From contig NZ_JAAOLX010000001.1 in assembly GCF_011601265.1 (NCBI RefSeq), positions 434,001 to 498,000 on the forward strand: DNA of 64,000 bases, given 5' to 3'. Positions 1-9,400 of this stretch are shown in pieces. Each line of letters opens with the position of its first letter. Within the stretch, counting starts at the first letter, position 1. The DNA is from Iodobacter violaceini (GTDB taxonomy: Bacteria > Pseudomonadota > Gammaproteobacteria > Burkholderiales > Chitinibacteraceae). A model generated the notes under the pieces. The model ran no database searches. It had not been told where the DNA came from and worked only from the letters and a program-made list of their open reading frames with translations. Both the position numbers and the translations under genes were made by a program.

Positions 1-3000
1 CCATTCCACCATTGCCTTGGCCTGATCCATGCCTGCACCAATGGCTTTGCACTCTTTGAACAAGAGCGGCAGCAATTGCTTGCGGATGTTGGCTTCGATG
101 TTTTGCGGATTGATAGAATGCTCGCCCACAACTTGCTCAACCAGCTGGTCGATATCAAAAGCCAGCGCGACCCATTTATCGAGTACCTGTGGATCACTGA
201 TGGCAAATACCTCCGGCAGCGATTTTTTAAAAATGCCGAAATAGGCTTGCGCATGGCGATTCCCTTTAAATGCATCGGGCAATTCATCCAGCTGGCGATT
301 TTGCACTTTCTCTTCAAATTCGTGGAACAGTAGGTATTGCTTTAGCGGATGATCGAATAGCTTTTCAGCCTCGGCAATCGCGTCGCGCAGCAGCTTAGAG
401 AATGCTTCTTGCGCGTAGGGATCATCACGCAATTCCTGCTCAATCATCTTGGCCACACGGGTTTTAATGATGTCAGTCTCGTTGCGGGTTTTTTCTTCTG
501 ACCAATCTTCCGGTTTGGGTTTGCTGCCCATTTTACCGACTTCATAGGTGCCGCCCGGTTCGCGCACTTCAACGCCGACAACGTGTTTATCCAGCAGTTT
601 TTTCACCTGCGCGGCATAGTCGTCGTAGTTGATGGCTTCGCCAGAATCCTGCTTCACCAACTGGCGCAGGCTGGAAAACTGTTTCACCGTTTCTTTGTAA
701 TGCTGGCGGTCGGCATCGCTAAAGCTGGTGTCTTCAAAGAAGGTAGCCGATTGCAGTGCCACTTTCAGGCAGCTAGAAAACTCGCTCAACGCCTCGTAGA
801 AGTCATCCCGTACTTTTTGATTGATATCGACCAACTCGCCATTGCGCTCTTCAGTTTTAGGGATCAATACTTGGCGCAGCTGTTCGATGTCGTTCTTGTT
901 TTTTACGCCATCAAAAATCGCCCACAACTGCTTATACAAGCGCGGTAGGCGTTTGTATTCGGTGCTCATTGGGTTATATAAGCCAGCGATATCGTTGATG
1001 TCGTAGCCGCCCTGAGTGCGCGAAGCCAGATCCTGATACTTGGCAATGGTGGTATCCAGCTCGGCCAGAATGCCGCGATAGTCGATCAGCAGGCCGAATT
1101 TTTTCAGCGGATGCAGCCGGTTCACACGCGCAATGGCCTGAATCAGGTTGTGCTCTTTGAGTGGCTTGTCGATATACAGCACGGTGTTTTTCGGCTCATC
1201 AAAGCCGGTGAGCAGCTTGTCCACCACAATCAAAAGCTTCAGCGATTCGTCTTTGTCGAAACGCTCGATCACCTGCTTGGTGTAGGCCTGTTCATCTTGC
1301 GAGCCGACATTCTCTTTCCACCACTGTGTTACTTCCGGCATCGAAGACTCATCAACGTCGGAGTTGCCTTCTCGGGTATCCGGTGCGCTAATCACCACGG
1401 CGGATTCAAATAGGCCAACTTCGTCGAGATATTTCTTGTATTTAATGGCCGATGCTTTGCTATCGCAAGCCAGCTGTCCTTTCAGACCTGCGGTGATATT
1501 CTTATCAAAATGCTCGGCAATGTCGCGGGCAATCAGCTGGATACGGTCTTCAGCGCGATACAGCTCACCACGTTTGGCGTATTTGCGTTTCAGGTCGGCT
1601 TTCTGTTCATCGGTCAGGCTGGTGGTAATGCGAGTGAAGCCTGCATCAATTGCTCGGTCATTAATATCCAGATCAGGGATGCGCTCTTCGTACAGCAGTG
1701 GCGTAACAGCTTCATCTTCCACTGCTCGTTGCATGGTATAGGCATGCACAATCGGGCCGAATTTGCTGGTGGTTTTGTCTTCTTTGAGCAATGGCGTGCC
1801 AGTAAAGGCCACAAAGGCGGCATTGGGCATGGCCTGCTTCATGCGGATATTGCTCTCTCCACCCTGACTGCGGTGGCCTTCATCAATTAACACGATGATG
1901 TCGGGGCTGGTGTTCACGCATTCTGGCAGCTTGGTCGCAGTATTGAACTTGTGAATTAGCGAGAAAATAATCCGCTCGGTGCCAGTACTAATCTGCTCGG
2001 CCAGCCGCTTGCCCGAGGTGGCCAGCGCGGCCTCTTTGTCCTTTTTGCCCGCTAATTCGCCACCAGAAGCAAAGGTTTTGGATAGCTGGCTTTCCAGATC
2101 AACGCGGTCAGTGACCACCACAATGCGGCATTGCTTGAGCGAATCATGCAGGATCAGCGCCTTGCTCAGGAATACCATCGTGAACGATTTACCCGAGCCG
2201 GTGGTATGCCAGATCACGCCGCCTTCGCGGCCACCATCGGCGCGACGGGTATTGATGCGGGCGATGAGTCGCTTAATGCCAAACACCTGCTGATAGCGGG
2301 CGACGATCTTGCCGACTTTTTTATCGTACAGCGTGAAATAGCGCACCATCTCCAGCAGGCGGGCGGGCTTGAGCAAGCTGATCAGCAGTTTATCCTGCCC
2401 AGTCACAGCCAACTCACCACCGGCCAGCAGCGATTGAAACCAAGCCAAATCCTTGGCTGGGCGATGATTAAACAGGGTATCTGTCTGCAACTCGCTTAAT
2501 GACTTGTTTTTGAGTGCATACATCTCGGCATCCGAGATATCCTCTTCGCGCCAAGCAGCGAAAAACTTCTCCGGTGTGCCACAAGTGCCATACCGGCCAT
2601 CGGTACCGTTGATGGATAAAATCAGCTGGGCATAGGCAAACAGGCGCGGGATTTCGTCAAAGCGTTGATTGCGAAGCGATTGCGAAATCCCCTCGGCAAT
2701 GGTCGGGCCTTTTTTGGCATTACCATCGGGGCGCTTGGCCTCGATCACCACCAGCGGAATGCCATTCACAAAGCACACGATATCAGGGCGGCGGCTATCA
2801 ATGCCCCCCGTGCGCGTTACGCTGTATTCCTCGGTGAACAGAAAACTGTTGTTCTCTGGCTTTTCCCAGTCAATCAGCGCAATGGTCGGGTTGGCCTTTT
2901 TGCCATCCATAAACTCGGTCACCGAAATGCCGTACAGCATGTGGTTGTAGAGCTTTTCATTGGCCAGCGCGAGGCCTTCATTGAGCGCGGGGCTGCACAC

Positions 3001-3246
3001 CTCCGCGATCAGCTTATCCACCGCTTTTTCTGACAAAGCCTGCTCACGCCCCTCGAAGCGAAAACGGCGCGTGTGCAAAACTTGCCGCAGCTCATCGCGC
3101 AACACCACCTCATCCTGCTTGCCACCACGTTTGGCCAATGCCACTTCGGGCGGCAGAAAAGTCCAGCCAAGGTTGGTCAGCAGCGTCAGCGCAGGTATTT
3201 TGGCGCTATATTCTTCTTGGAATTTAGGGTTGAACGACTGGTTCAT
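1..3246 (-). CDS. hsdR: Type I restriction enzyme subunit R (partial, 3' end outside window)
   Basis: The motor and nuclease subunit of a type I restriction-modification complex. It translocates DNA using ATP and cleaves DNA lacking the HsdM/HsdS methylation pattern. The minus strand is open for 1082 codons from ATG 3246 to the window edge. The N-terminal half has a PD-(D/E)xK nuclease core (PD at about residue 154, EAK at about 169), then the helicase Walker A TTGSGKS (about 348) and the DEAD-box variant DEGH (about 455). Its ATG overlaps the stop of the upstream VWA gene (ATGA), so the two are probably translationally coupled. This is unusual, since hsdR normally neighbours hsdM or hsdS directly. 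The C-terminus is missing, so completeness cannot be judged. Confidence 0.95.
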   Translation of the reverse strand, partial: MNQSFNPKFQEEYSAKIPALTLLTNLGWTFLPPEVALAKRGGKQDEVVLRDELRQVLHTRRFRFEGREQALSEKAVDKLIAEVCSPALNEGLALANEKLYNHMLYGISVTEFMDGKKANPTIALIDWEKPENNSFLFTEEYSVTRTGGIDSRRPDIVCFVNGIPLVVIEAKRPDGNAKKGPTIAEGISQSLRNQRFDEIPRLFAYAQLILSINGTDGRYGTCGTPEKFFAAWREEDISDAEMYALKNKSLSELQTDTLFNHRPAKDLAWFQSLLAGGELAVTGQDKLLISLLKPARLLEMVRYFTLYDKKVGKIVARYQQVFGIKRLIARINTRRADGGREGGVIWHTTGSGKSFTMVFLSKALILHDSLKQCRIVVVTDRVDLESQLSKTFASGGELAGKKDKEAALATSGKRLAEQISTGTERIIFSLIHKFNTATKLPECVNTSPDIIVLIDEGHRSQGGESNIRMKQAMPNAAFVAFTGTPLLKEDKTTSKFGPIVHAYTMQRAVEDEAVTPLLYEERIPDLDINDRAIDAGFTRITTSLTDEQKADLKRKYAKRGELYRAEDRIQLIARDIAEHFDKNITAGLKGQLACDSKASAIKYKKYLDEVGLFESAVVISAPDTREGNSDVDESSMPEVTQWWKENVGSQDEQAYTKQVIERFDKDESLKLLIVVDKLLTGFDEPKNTVLYIDKPLKEHNLIQAIARVNRLHPLKKFGLLIDYRGILAELDTTIAKYQDLASRTQGGYDINDIAGLYNPMSTEYKRLPRLYKQLWAIFDGVKNKNDIEQLRQVLIPKTEERNGELVDINQKVRDDFYEALSEFSSCLKVALQSATFFEDTSFSDADRQHYKETVKQFSSLRQLVKQDSGEAINYDDYAAQVKKLLDKHVVGVEVREPGGTYEVGKMGSKPKPEDWSEEKTRNETDIIKTRVAKMIEQELRDDPYAQEAFSKLLRDAIAEAEKLFDHPLKQYLLFHEFEEKVQNRQLDELPDAFKGNRHAQAYFGIFKKSLPEVFAISDPQVLDKWVALAFDIDQLVEQVVGEHSINPQNIEANIRKQLLPLLFKECKAIGAGMDQAKAMVEW

Positions 3247-4727
3247 ACTGGCACTCTTTGTTCGGACATTCGTTCTTTAAACGAAATCAGTTCATGAATC
3301 TGGCTTGAGTGAGGGTCAAAAATCCACTCGTGATCAAATAAGGTCGCAAGTCTTTCAGACATAAAAGTAGAACCAACCACAAGTGAATAAAATTGATTGC
3401 CAAAGGCGCGTTGCGCTTCGATTTGCTGTTGAACAGCCTGCGGAAGTCCGCCCATCACAAAATCAGAAATCATCAACAAATCGGCTTTCTGGTAATTGTC
3501 TTCTTTCATAACAGTCAGAGCATGATCCAATGCTGGGGCAACATCGGTGCCGCCATGAAAAGACATGCGCAAAAAATCAATAAGACTATCCATCTCAATG
3601 CCTAGACCTAAGTCGAGACATTTAATACCGGTTGAAAAATTGATGACATAACAAGCACGGCCTTGCTCTTTGGCTTTGCAAGCCATAAATAGGGTAACGG
3701 CCTTGGCGATTGTTTCTGGCATACCTCGCATTGAGCCACTGGTATCAACGCAAATCACCATAGGTCCAAGTTTGTCTTGTTCCGAAATCGTCCGATCTTC
3801 CTCGTGCGAGAATTCTTCTGCTTGCTGGCCTTGCATTTCAAAGCACATTAAGCGTGACTCAACAAATTTCAGATCAAATAGCAGAGCAGTATCGGGATCG
3901 GATAACAAGGCCAGTTCACTGGGTAGAGCATGCTCAATATCCCGCCCTAGCCGTATGCCAACAATTTCTTCGCGGGAGTTAAAGTCAGGCACATTAATTG
4001 TTTGCGCATGATTAACGAGTACCTTTTCTAAGCGCTCAGAGAATTCGAGCTGCCGCAGCTTACCGAGTAAATCACACAACTGCCTTACGCCATCACTTTC
4101 ATTCAAATAGTTCAGCCAGCGCTGAAAAGTCTCAATATCCTGAGCAGATAGTGAACCGCTTGAAAAATCAAACAAAAGGCCAGCATCTAGCCCTAAGTCA
4201 TCTAGTAGTTGCTTCAGCTGTGCAATCACATCCAGCAAACTTTTCAACTGCCTGAGCAATGCCGCACGCAACTCGGCTATTTTTTTCAACTCCCACTCGG
4301 CTTTTACTTTATCCAAAGCCTTTTGCCACTCATTGGCTAAGAGCTGGCTTGAAGCAGTGAAGTCGATCTCTGCAGAACCATCCTTCGCAATTTCGGCGCT
4401 GTTTTCAGTGTAATTGCGCCAGAATTGCTCATTCGTGGGCAATTTACTTGCTCGACAAAAGCCAAGAAAATCCTCTACGGCTGTAGAAAAGGACTCGTCT
4501 TGAATGCCTTCCGATTGAAGTTGAGAAATATAGCGATTAAGCTGGTTTTCGTATTCTTCGAAAGGATAGCTATCCGCTAAGGTTACGGATGTGTGCCGTT
4601 CCCATCGCTGAATTTGCTGTTCGATATGCTGCTTGACTGCTGACTGCTGAGTAATTTGCGCATCAAAGCTGGCAAAGATAGCGTCATTAGCAGCTTGGGC
4701 CGCAAGTTTGACCCTATTTAACGACAT
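3243..4727 (-). CDS. ViaA-like VWA-domain protein
   Basis: A 494-residue protein with a long helical N-terminal half and a C-terminal von Willebrand A domain. The MIDAS metal site is visible: DTSGS at 328-332, the Thr of GGTDV near 394 and the Asp of ISD near 422. Length and architecture match ViaA (CoxE-like) proteins, which partner a MoxR-family AAA+ ATPase; such an ATPase is encoded just upstream with a 10-bp overlap. The stop overlaps the hsdR start. In E. coli RavA-ViaA act as a chaperone-like pair. Here the pair sits inside a restriction operon, so a role in defence, perhaps remodelling Hsd or phage complexes, is inferred rather than shown. Confidence 0.85.
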   Translation of the reverse strand: MSLNRVKLAAQAANDAIFASFDAQITQQSAVKQHIEQQIQRWERHTSVTLADSYPFEEYENQLNRYISQLQSEGIQDESFSTAVEDFLGFCRASKLPTNEQFWRNYTENSAEIAKDGSAEIDFTASSQLLANEWQKALDKVKAEWELKKIAELRAALLRQLKSLLDVIAQLKQLLDDLGLDAGLLFDFSSGSLSAQDIETFQRWLNYLNESDGVRQLCDLLGKLRQLEFSERLEKVLVNHAQTINVPDFNSREEIVGIRLGRDIEHALPSELALLSDPDTALLFDLKFVESRLMCFEMQGQQAEEFSHEEDRTISEQDKLGPMVICVDTSGSMRGMPETIAKAVTLFMACKAKEQGRACYVINFSTGIKCLDLGLGIEMDSLIDFLRMSFHGGTDVAPALDHALTVMKEDNYQKADLLMISDFVMGGLPQAVQQQIEAQRAFGNQFYSLVVGSTFMSERLATLFDHEWIFDPHSSQIHELISFKERMSEQRVPV

Positions 4728-6277
4728 AGTGCTTCCAGACGATCGCAGTCTAATATGCGCAAATTGAGCGCATCAATCTGCTGATTGATGCTTTGTATTG
4801 CAATATCAGTTTTCTCTGAAGGAGAAAACACAGAGTAAAGTTGAGATTCAAAACCAGATCGTTGCGCCTCAACCTGCTCTAAAATTAAAACAAAACTCTT
4901 TCTAATCTCCTTTACATCTTTTTCTAATGATGAAATAAGCCTGCGATTAACATTTTCCTTTTGCGAACCCTTGGCTAACTTAACTTTTGGCTTGAACTGC
5001 AGGAAATTGCGCCTATTGAAATAAATATGGCAAGAGCCTTGCCCATCAAACACGCTTTGGTACTGTGCAAGCACATTCCCATTTTTATCTATTGGATTAA
5101 ATTCTTGGCGGCTTTTGTATTGCTCTAATGAAATATAAAAGCGATTAGCCTGATTAACACCATCACCCCACTCAACTTGGAAATAATCTTTGCCCTTGAT
5201 GGAAACAGTATTGTAATTATATTGATCTTCGGTGTGATATAACTCTTCGTTGATTTCTTTATCTAGCTGGTCTTTCTTTCTATCCAACTCAGCCAAACTA
5301 ATCCCCGTATCTAGACCAGCATCCAAAATCGCTTGCTCAACGATATTGATCACCGCTTCACGATTGTCTGCGTGTGTCCACAAGCAATGTGAGAGCAGCA
5401 GCGCATCGTTATGGTTGGTTTGATTGCGCCCATTAAAAAAAGCCGCGCCTTTCATCAGCATCGCAGCCCGTTGCCAGCGTCTATCCGACACATAAACCTT
5501 CAACTCTTCATAACGCTCGGCGAGCGCAGCGCGGATCAGGTGAATAATCGTTAGCGTTTCTTTCGATAAAGCGACATTCCCGATTGCAACCCGCCATTCA
5601 TTCCATTCGCTTTGCTTCACGATCAAATCGCTCGGCACGGTAATTGCAGCCTCAGTCGGTTTGCTATCGAGCAATCGCTCAAAGTTTTCTACCTCTGAAA
5701 TTGGCCCCACCATCAGACGGACGATAAAGCGATCGAACAGCGCATCAAGCCCTTGGTTAGGCTCTGGGGTTTCATTGGAGGCGGCAATTAACGCTTTGAG
5801 GGGGGCTTTTTCGATGGATTCGCCGTTGCGGAAGATGTGCTCATTAATCAGTGTGAGCAGCGTATTCAGAATTGCCGGGCTTGATTTCCAGATCTCATCA
5901 AGGAAGGCAAATTCGGCCTTAGGTAAATAGCAATCCGTCTTGCGAATGTATCGATCTTCCTTCAAGGCCTTAATCGACACAGGCCCAAACACTTCTTCAG
6001 GTGTACTAAAACGATTCATCAAATATTCGAAATACGCAGGCTGATCAAAAGCGCAAGCAATCCGGCGCGAAATCAAGCTTTTTGCCGTACCCGGCGGGCC
6101 ATATAAAAACGTGTTTTGCCCACATAAGACCCCCAGCAAAGCAACCGCAATAATCTCTTCACGCTCATACATGCCAGCACTCACCGAATTGATGAGCGCG
6201 CCAATCCGCTTTTGAATCGATGGCTTAACTTCTTTTTTTTGTTTTTGAACTGGCTGGGGGCTAAATTTATCGTTCAT
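4718..6277 (-). CDS. RavA-like MoxR-family AAA+ ATPase
   Basis: A 519-residue AAA+ protein with Walker A GPPGTAKS (60-67), Walker B FAFLDE (123-128) and the extended MoxR/RavA pattern (NETPEPNQ sensor region, FDRF). The C-terminal part is divergent and charged, as expected for a RavA-type accessory domain. I chose ATG 6277, which has GGAACC just upstream, over the in-frame GTG at 6298. It overlaps the downstream VWA gene by 10 bp, which supports a two-component ATPase/VWA machine. About 86 bp separate it from the deaminase-like gene upstream; that gap holds nothing I can identify. Orthology to RavA is inferred from architecture. Confidence 0.85.
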   Translation of the reverse strand: MNDKFSPQPVQKQKKEVKPSIQKRIGALINSVSAGMYEREEIIAVALLGVLCGQNTFLYGPPGTAKSLISRRIACAFDQPAYFEYLMNRFSTPEEVFGPVSIKALKEDRYIRKTDCYLPKAEFAFLDEIWKSSPAILNTLLTLINEHIFRNGESIEKAPLKALIAASNETPEPNQGLDALFDRFIVRLMVGPISEVENFERLLDSKPTEAAITVPSDLIVKQSEWNEWRVAIGNVALSKETLTIIHLIRAALAERYEELKVYVSDRRWQRAAMLMKGAAFFNGRNQTNHNDALLLSHCLWTHADNREAVINIVEQAILDAGLDTGISLAELDRKKDQLDKEINEELYHTEDQYNYNTVSIKGKDYFQVEWGDGVNQANRFYISLEQYKSRQEFNPIDKNGNVLAQYQSVFDGQGSCHIYFNRRNFLQFKPKVKLAKGSQKENVNRRLISSLEKDVKEIRKSFVLILEQVEAQRSGFESQLYSVFSPSEKTDIAIQSINQQIDALNLRILDCDRLEALCR

Positions 6278-6363
6278 TTTGGTTCCAATTGCTATCACTT
6301 TGCTATTCGGTTAGTGCTGGTTTTTTATGTCGCGTAACAAATTGGGCTACGACTTGATCGGCT

Positions 6364-8154
6364 TCATTCGAATGGTGGCGTGGCATTTGAATTCTCATTC
6401 CAAATACCCCCTGCCGCAGCTTCAATCTCCAAATACGATTTTGGAATTAGCGGAGTTCGGATTGGCGCAATTACTTTGTCCCAATCAACGGTTGAGCCAT
6501 CATTATTTTTTCGGCGCAACTTAGAACCGGAGCCTAGACTCATTGAGAATAAATCGAGGAAGCGTCTTGGCCCCACACCAACGAATGGCTCGAATTTCAC
6601 CAGTCCGTTATCTGCCGTGGCGGTATTGAGTTCGGATTTAAGCTCAATTGCTTCAGAGTGAAACTCAAGCGCTCGGCTTTTCGGATATGGCTCAACGTAC
6701 ACAACGCGTGAAATCCCGCTCGCAATGATGTGTTTAGCGCAATTATGGCAAGGGAACGTGGTGCAATATAAAGTGCTCCCCACCGTTGGAATCCCTGCTC
6801 GGCTGCAAGAGAGCAAGGCATCCATTTCGGCGTGAACAATGCGACCAAATTCGGTCAAATCTGAAATCTTGCTTTCTTTTAGCAGCCTAGCTAAATCGAG
6901 TTCTTTTTCACTTGTTACAACCCCTTCTGCCAAAAGAGTGCGAGCAATTTCATTGATGATTGATGCTTGTGTTTCCTTATTGGAATCCACCTCACGGGTA
7001 TAGTCTTTACCGTCAGGGCGATCAATAACTTTTCCTGTTTCTGGGTCCATTTCAGCCCAGTACAATCCACCACCAGATTGTGGAACATCGTTGGCACCAG
7101 TTGCAATAATCTGGCGTTCACGGCTAATTACAGCACCCACCTGACGCGACAAATCGCCGGAACGAACCGAGCTATTAAATGCCATAAACATGGCGAACTC
7201 ATCGAACGTTGGGTTTTTATATGGGTGGGAAAAAATCAACTCCAGAAAACGTTGCAGCCCATTTTTAATAGGGTCATCATTGTTACCGAAGTTTAAGAAA
7301 AAATCAGCGAGATGATAAGTGTCTCTCGTTTTTTGGCCATGATCAAAACTCTCATCTTCGTCGATCTTAATCAATTCGTGAGCTTGTTCTTGAGTACAAC
7401 TTTTATCTTCAGTTAAGAACCGATGGCGTCGTTTGACATCGGCATGAATGCCGATTAAATAAAAGCCATCGCCATATACCTTTCTCAGAAACTCAACTTC
7501 ACGCGGGTGTTTTAGAGAATTAACAATGTATGCTTTTTTTGTTGGGGCTCCGCCACGTTTTTGTGCAATTTGCTGAGCTACACCGGCAGCTAGAATCGCA
7601 TTATTCTTGCTCAATTCACGTAATTTATCGCCTTCGCACATATAGTGCTTGATTCGGTCATACTCACGCGATGCGCTTGCAGGAGCTGGCAGAATAGATG
7701 AAACACGAATATCTTCAACGGTGTAGCCAAACCCTTTTAGTCGATCAGTTAATGGACCTATAACGCGAGTTGACTCAGTTCCAACCGCACTAACGATACC
7801 AATAACTAACTCACCCTCGTTGATACCAGTAGTTAGGAAGCGTTGCTCCAAGGATTCGACCGTAGCCTTGGTCACGGTTAAGGTTGCGGATGCGTTTACA
7901 GAGGCAACGGCAGTAGCAATAAGGCTATCTGTGTTTTCCTCTGGATATAGCAGTTTTGGCACCTCGGCTTCCAGTCGTGCTTTGCCACCACCTTTTCCTT
8001 GAAACTGAATTGTGCCGGTTGACTCATACCAATTCATCACCCCTTCATCAAAGCGAAGGACTTTTTTTCCGGTTTGTGAATCATCCCAAGTGCCCGTCAG
8101 TGAGCCCAGTTTCTGCTTTAACTCTTCATAAGTACCAGTGAATTTCAGACTCAT
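6364..8154 (-). CDS. AvcD-like anti-phage dCTP/dCMP deaminase with extra N-terminal domain
   Basis: A 596-residue protein with a C-terminal zinc-dependent deoxycytidylate deaminase domain: the catalytic HAE at 441-443 and the second zinc motif PCHNC at 468-472. Before it (about 115-300) is a degenerate P-loop-like NTPase domain, as in the AvcD/DCD family of phage-defence deaminases, which deplete dCTP/dCMP during infection. About 70 residues at the N-terminus (TGTW and WYESTGT motifs) precede that core and I do not recognise them. An AGGAG ribosome site lies in the 13-bp gap after hsdS. No room is left for an AvcI-type antitoxin RNA immediately upstream, so regulation must differ from the Vibrio AvcID system. 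Confidence 0.85.
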   Translation of the reverse strand: MSLKFTGTYEELKQKLGSLTGTWDDSQTGKKVLRFDEGVMNWYESTGTIQFQGKGGGKARLEAEVPKLLYPEENTDSLIATAVASVNASATLTVTKATVESLEQRFLTTGINEGELVIGIVSAVGTESTRVIGPLTDRLKGFGYTVEDIRVSSILPAPASASREYDRIKHYMCEGDKLRELSKNNAILAAGVAQQIAQKRGGAPTKKAYIVNSLKHPREVEFLRKVYGDGFYLIGIHADVKRRHRFLTEDKSCTQEQAHELIKIDEDESFDHGQKTRDTYHLADFFLNFGNNDDPIKNGLQRFLELIFSHPYKNPTFDEFAMFMAFNSSVRSGDLSRQVGAVISRERQIIATGANDVPQSGGGLYWAEMDPETGKVIDRPDGKDYTREVDSNKETQASIINEIARTLLAEGVVTSEKELDLARLLKESKISDLTEFGRIVHAEMDALLSCSRAGIPTVGSTLYCTTFPCHNCAKHIIASGISRVVYVEPYPKSRALEFHSEAIELKSELNTATADNGLVKFEPFVGVGPRRFLDLFSMSLGSGSKLRRKNNDGSTVDWDKVIAPIRTPLIPKSYLEIEAAAGGIWNENSNATPPFE

Positions 8155-8167
8155 CTGTAACTCCTAA

Positions 8168-9400
8168 TTATTCATCAACAGAAACGCGGCGCTTGCCGGT
8201 GAGCAGGGTTTGCATCAGGGCTTTTTTCTCTTGCTTCAGGCCGTCGAGCTGGGATTGCAGGGTTTCGATTTCTTGGGCGGCGGAGTTCAGAACTGCTGCA
8301 ACCTTGCGCTGTTCTTCTAACGTTGGTGGACAATACAACTTGGTTTTCTTTGCATTTTGTATCGTATACGTGCCAACTGTTGTTACTGCAGCCTGATCGG
8401 TTATTTGCTTTTGAATAAAGTCGGACTGAAAACAATGATAAAAGAAGTCCGAGTCAATATCGCCTTCGCGTTTAAACCAAAGGACATTCCCATCTTTAAA
8501 GTAAAAACGATCTCCGTCCTTAACTTGATAGCAAATACCCAAGGTGCCAACTCCACTTACTAAAAAATCGCCTGTCGATGGCGTTTCATATTTTTTAGTA
8601 ATTTCATCAAACAGGTGTTCTGAAATATAAATTTCGCTTCGGAAGGGTTCGTTTTTACTCAAAGAAACTAATTCCCGTGTTCGATAAAATGGAACGCCTG
8701 AATCTGTCCAATCTTCTTGCAGAACACGTTTGCTAGAACCTACTTTAAAAAAGTCATTGACAGTGCAATATCTCCAAACGCCATTAAATTGTTGCCCATC
8801 ACTAGAAAGAAGACGTTTTTTGCCGGTGAGCAGTTGTTGCATCAGGGCTTTTTTCTGCTGGCGGGCGAGGTCGAGCAGGCGCTCGGTGGTGGCGATGGCC
8901 TGATCCCAAGTCGAGAGGATTTGGGCGATTTTCTTTTGCTCGGGTAACACTGGAACTGGTAACTCTAAATCACGAATTACTTTTAGGCTGACCGTCTTGT
9001 GCGATGAGCCATCTACGGTCCTTTCAATTTGTCGTTTTATATAGTTACTTTTTAAAACATAGAAAACATACTTGGGATCAGCGGAGTCATTAGACTCCGC
9101 AATTACTGTATTTTGCCCTAAACAAAATGGCTCATCTGTATCTACAAATGCACTAATTCCATAACTGCCAACCCGGCTAAATACAATATCATTTCGCTTG
9201 GGGCGGTACTTTTTTGTAAACTCCATAAATACATCAACAGAGACCATAGCAGTATTGCTCAAATCAAGGTTTGCACCATTAACATCCGCAACGCGCACCA
9301 TTGGATAACCTGCATTAGAAAATGTCGGCGTTTGATGAAGTGAGTCAAAAACTCTAAATATTGAATCTAAGTTCTTTATTTTCCATTCTTTAGGCAACAT
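8168..9400 (-). CDS. hsdS: Type I restriction-modification specificity subunit S
   Basis: A DNA-recognition subunit of 410 residues with the standard two-repeat layout: target-recognition domain 1, a central helical spacer ending LMQQLLTGKKR, target-recognition domain 2, and a second helical region ending LMQTLLTGKRR. The two near-identical spacer ends are the internal repeats typical of HsdS. I set the start at ATG 9400 (MLPKEW), which overlaps the hsdM stop by 11 bp; the longer reading from 9445 would run 56 bp into hsdM. It pairs with HsdM to form the methyltransferase and with HsdR to restrict. The recognition sequence cannot be read from the protein. Confidence 0.93.
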   Translation of the reverse strand: MLPKEWKIKNLDSIFRVFDSLHQTPTFSNAGYPMVRVADVNGANLDLSNTAMVSVDVFMEFTKKYRPKRNDIVFSRVGSYGISAFVDTDEPFCLGQNTVIAESNDSADPKYVFYVLKSNYIKRQIERTVDGSSHKTVSLKVIRDLELPVPVLPEQKKIAQILSTWDQAIATTERLLDLARQQKKALMQQLLTGKKRLLSSDGQQFNGVWRYCTVNDFFKVGSSKRVLQEDWTDSGVPFYRTRELVSLSKNEPFRSEIYISEHLFDEITKKYETPSTGDFLVSGVGTLGICYQVKDGDRFYFKDGNVLWFKREGDIDSDFFYHCFQSDFIQKQITDQAAVTTVGTYTIQNAKKTKLYCPPTLEEQRKVAAVLNSAAQEIETLQSQLDGLKQEKKALMQTLLTGKRRVSVDE

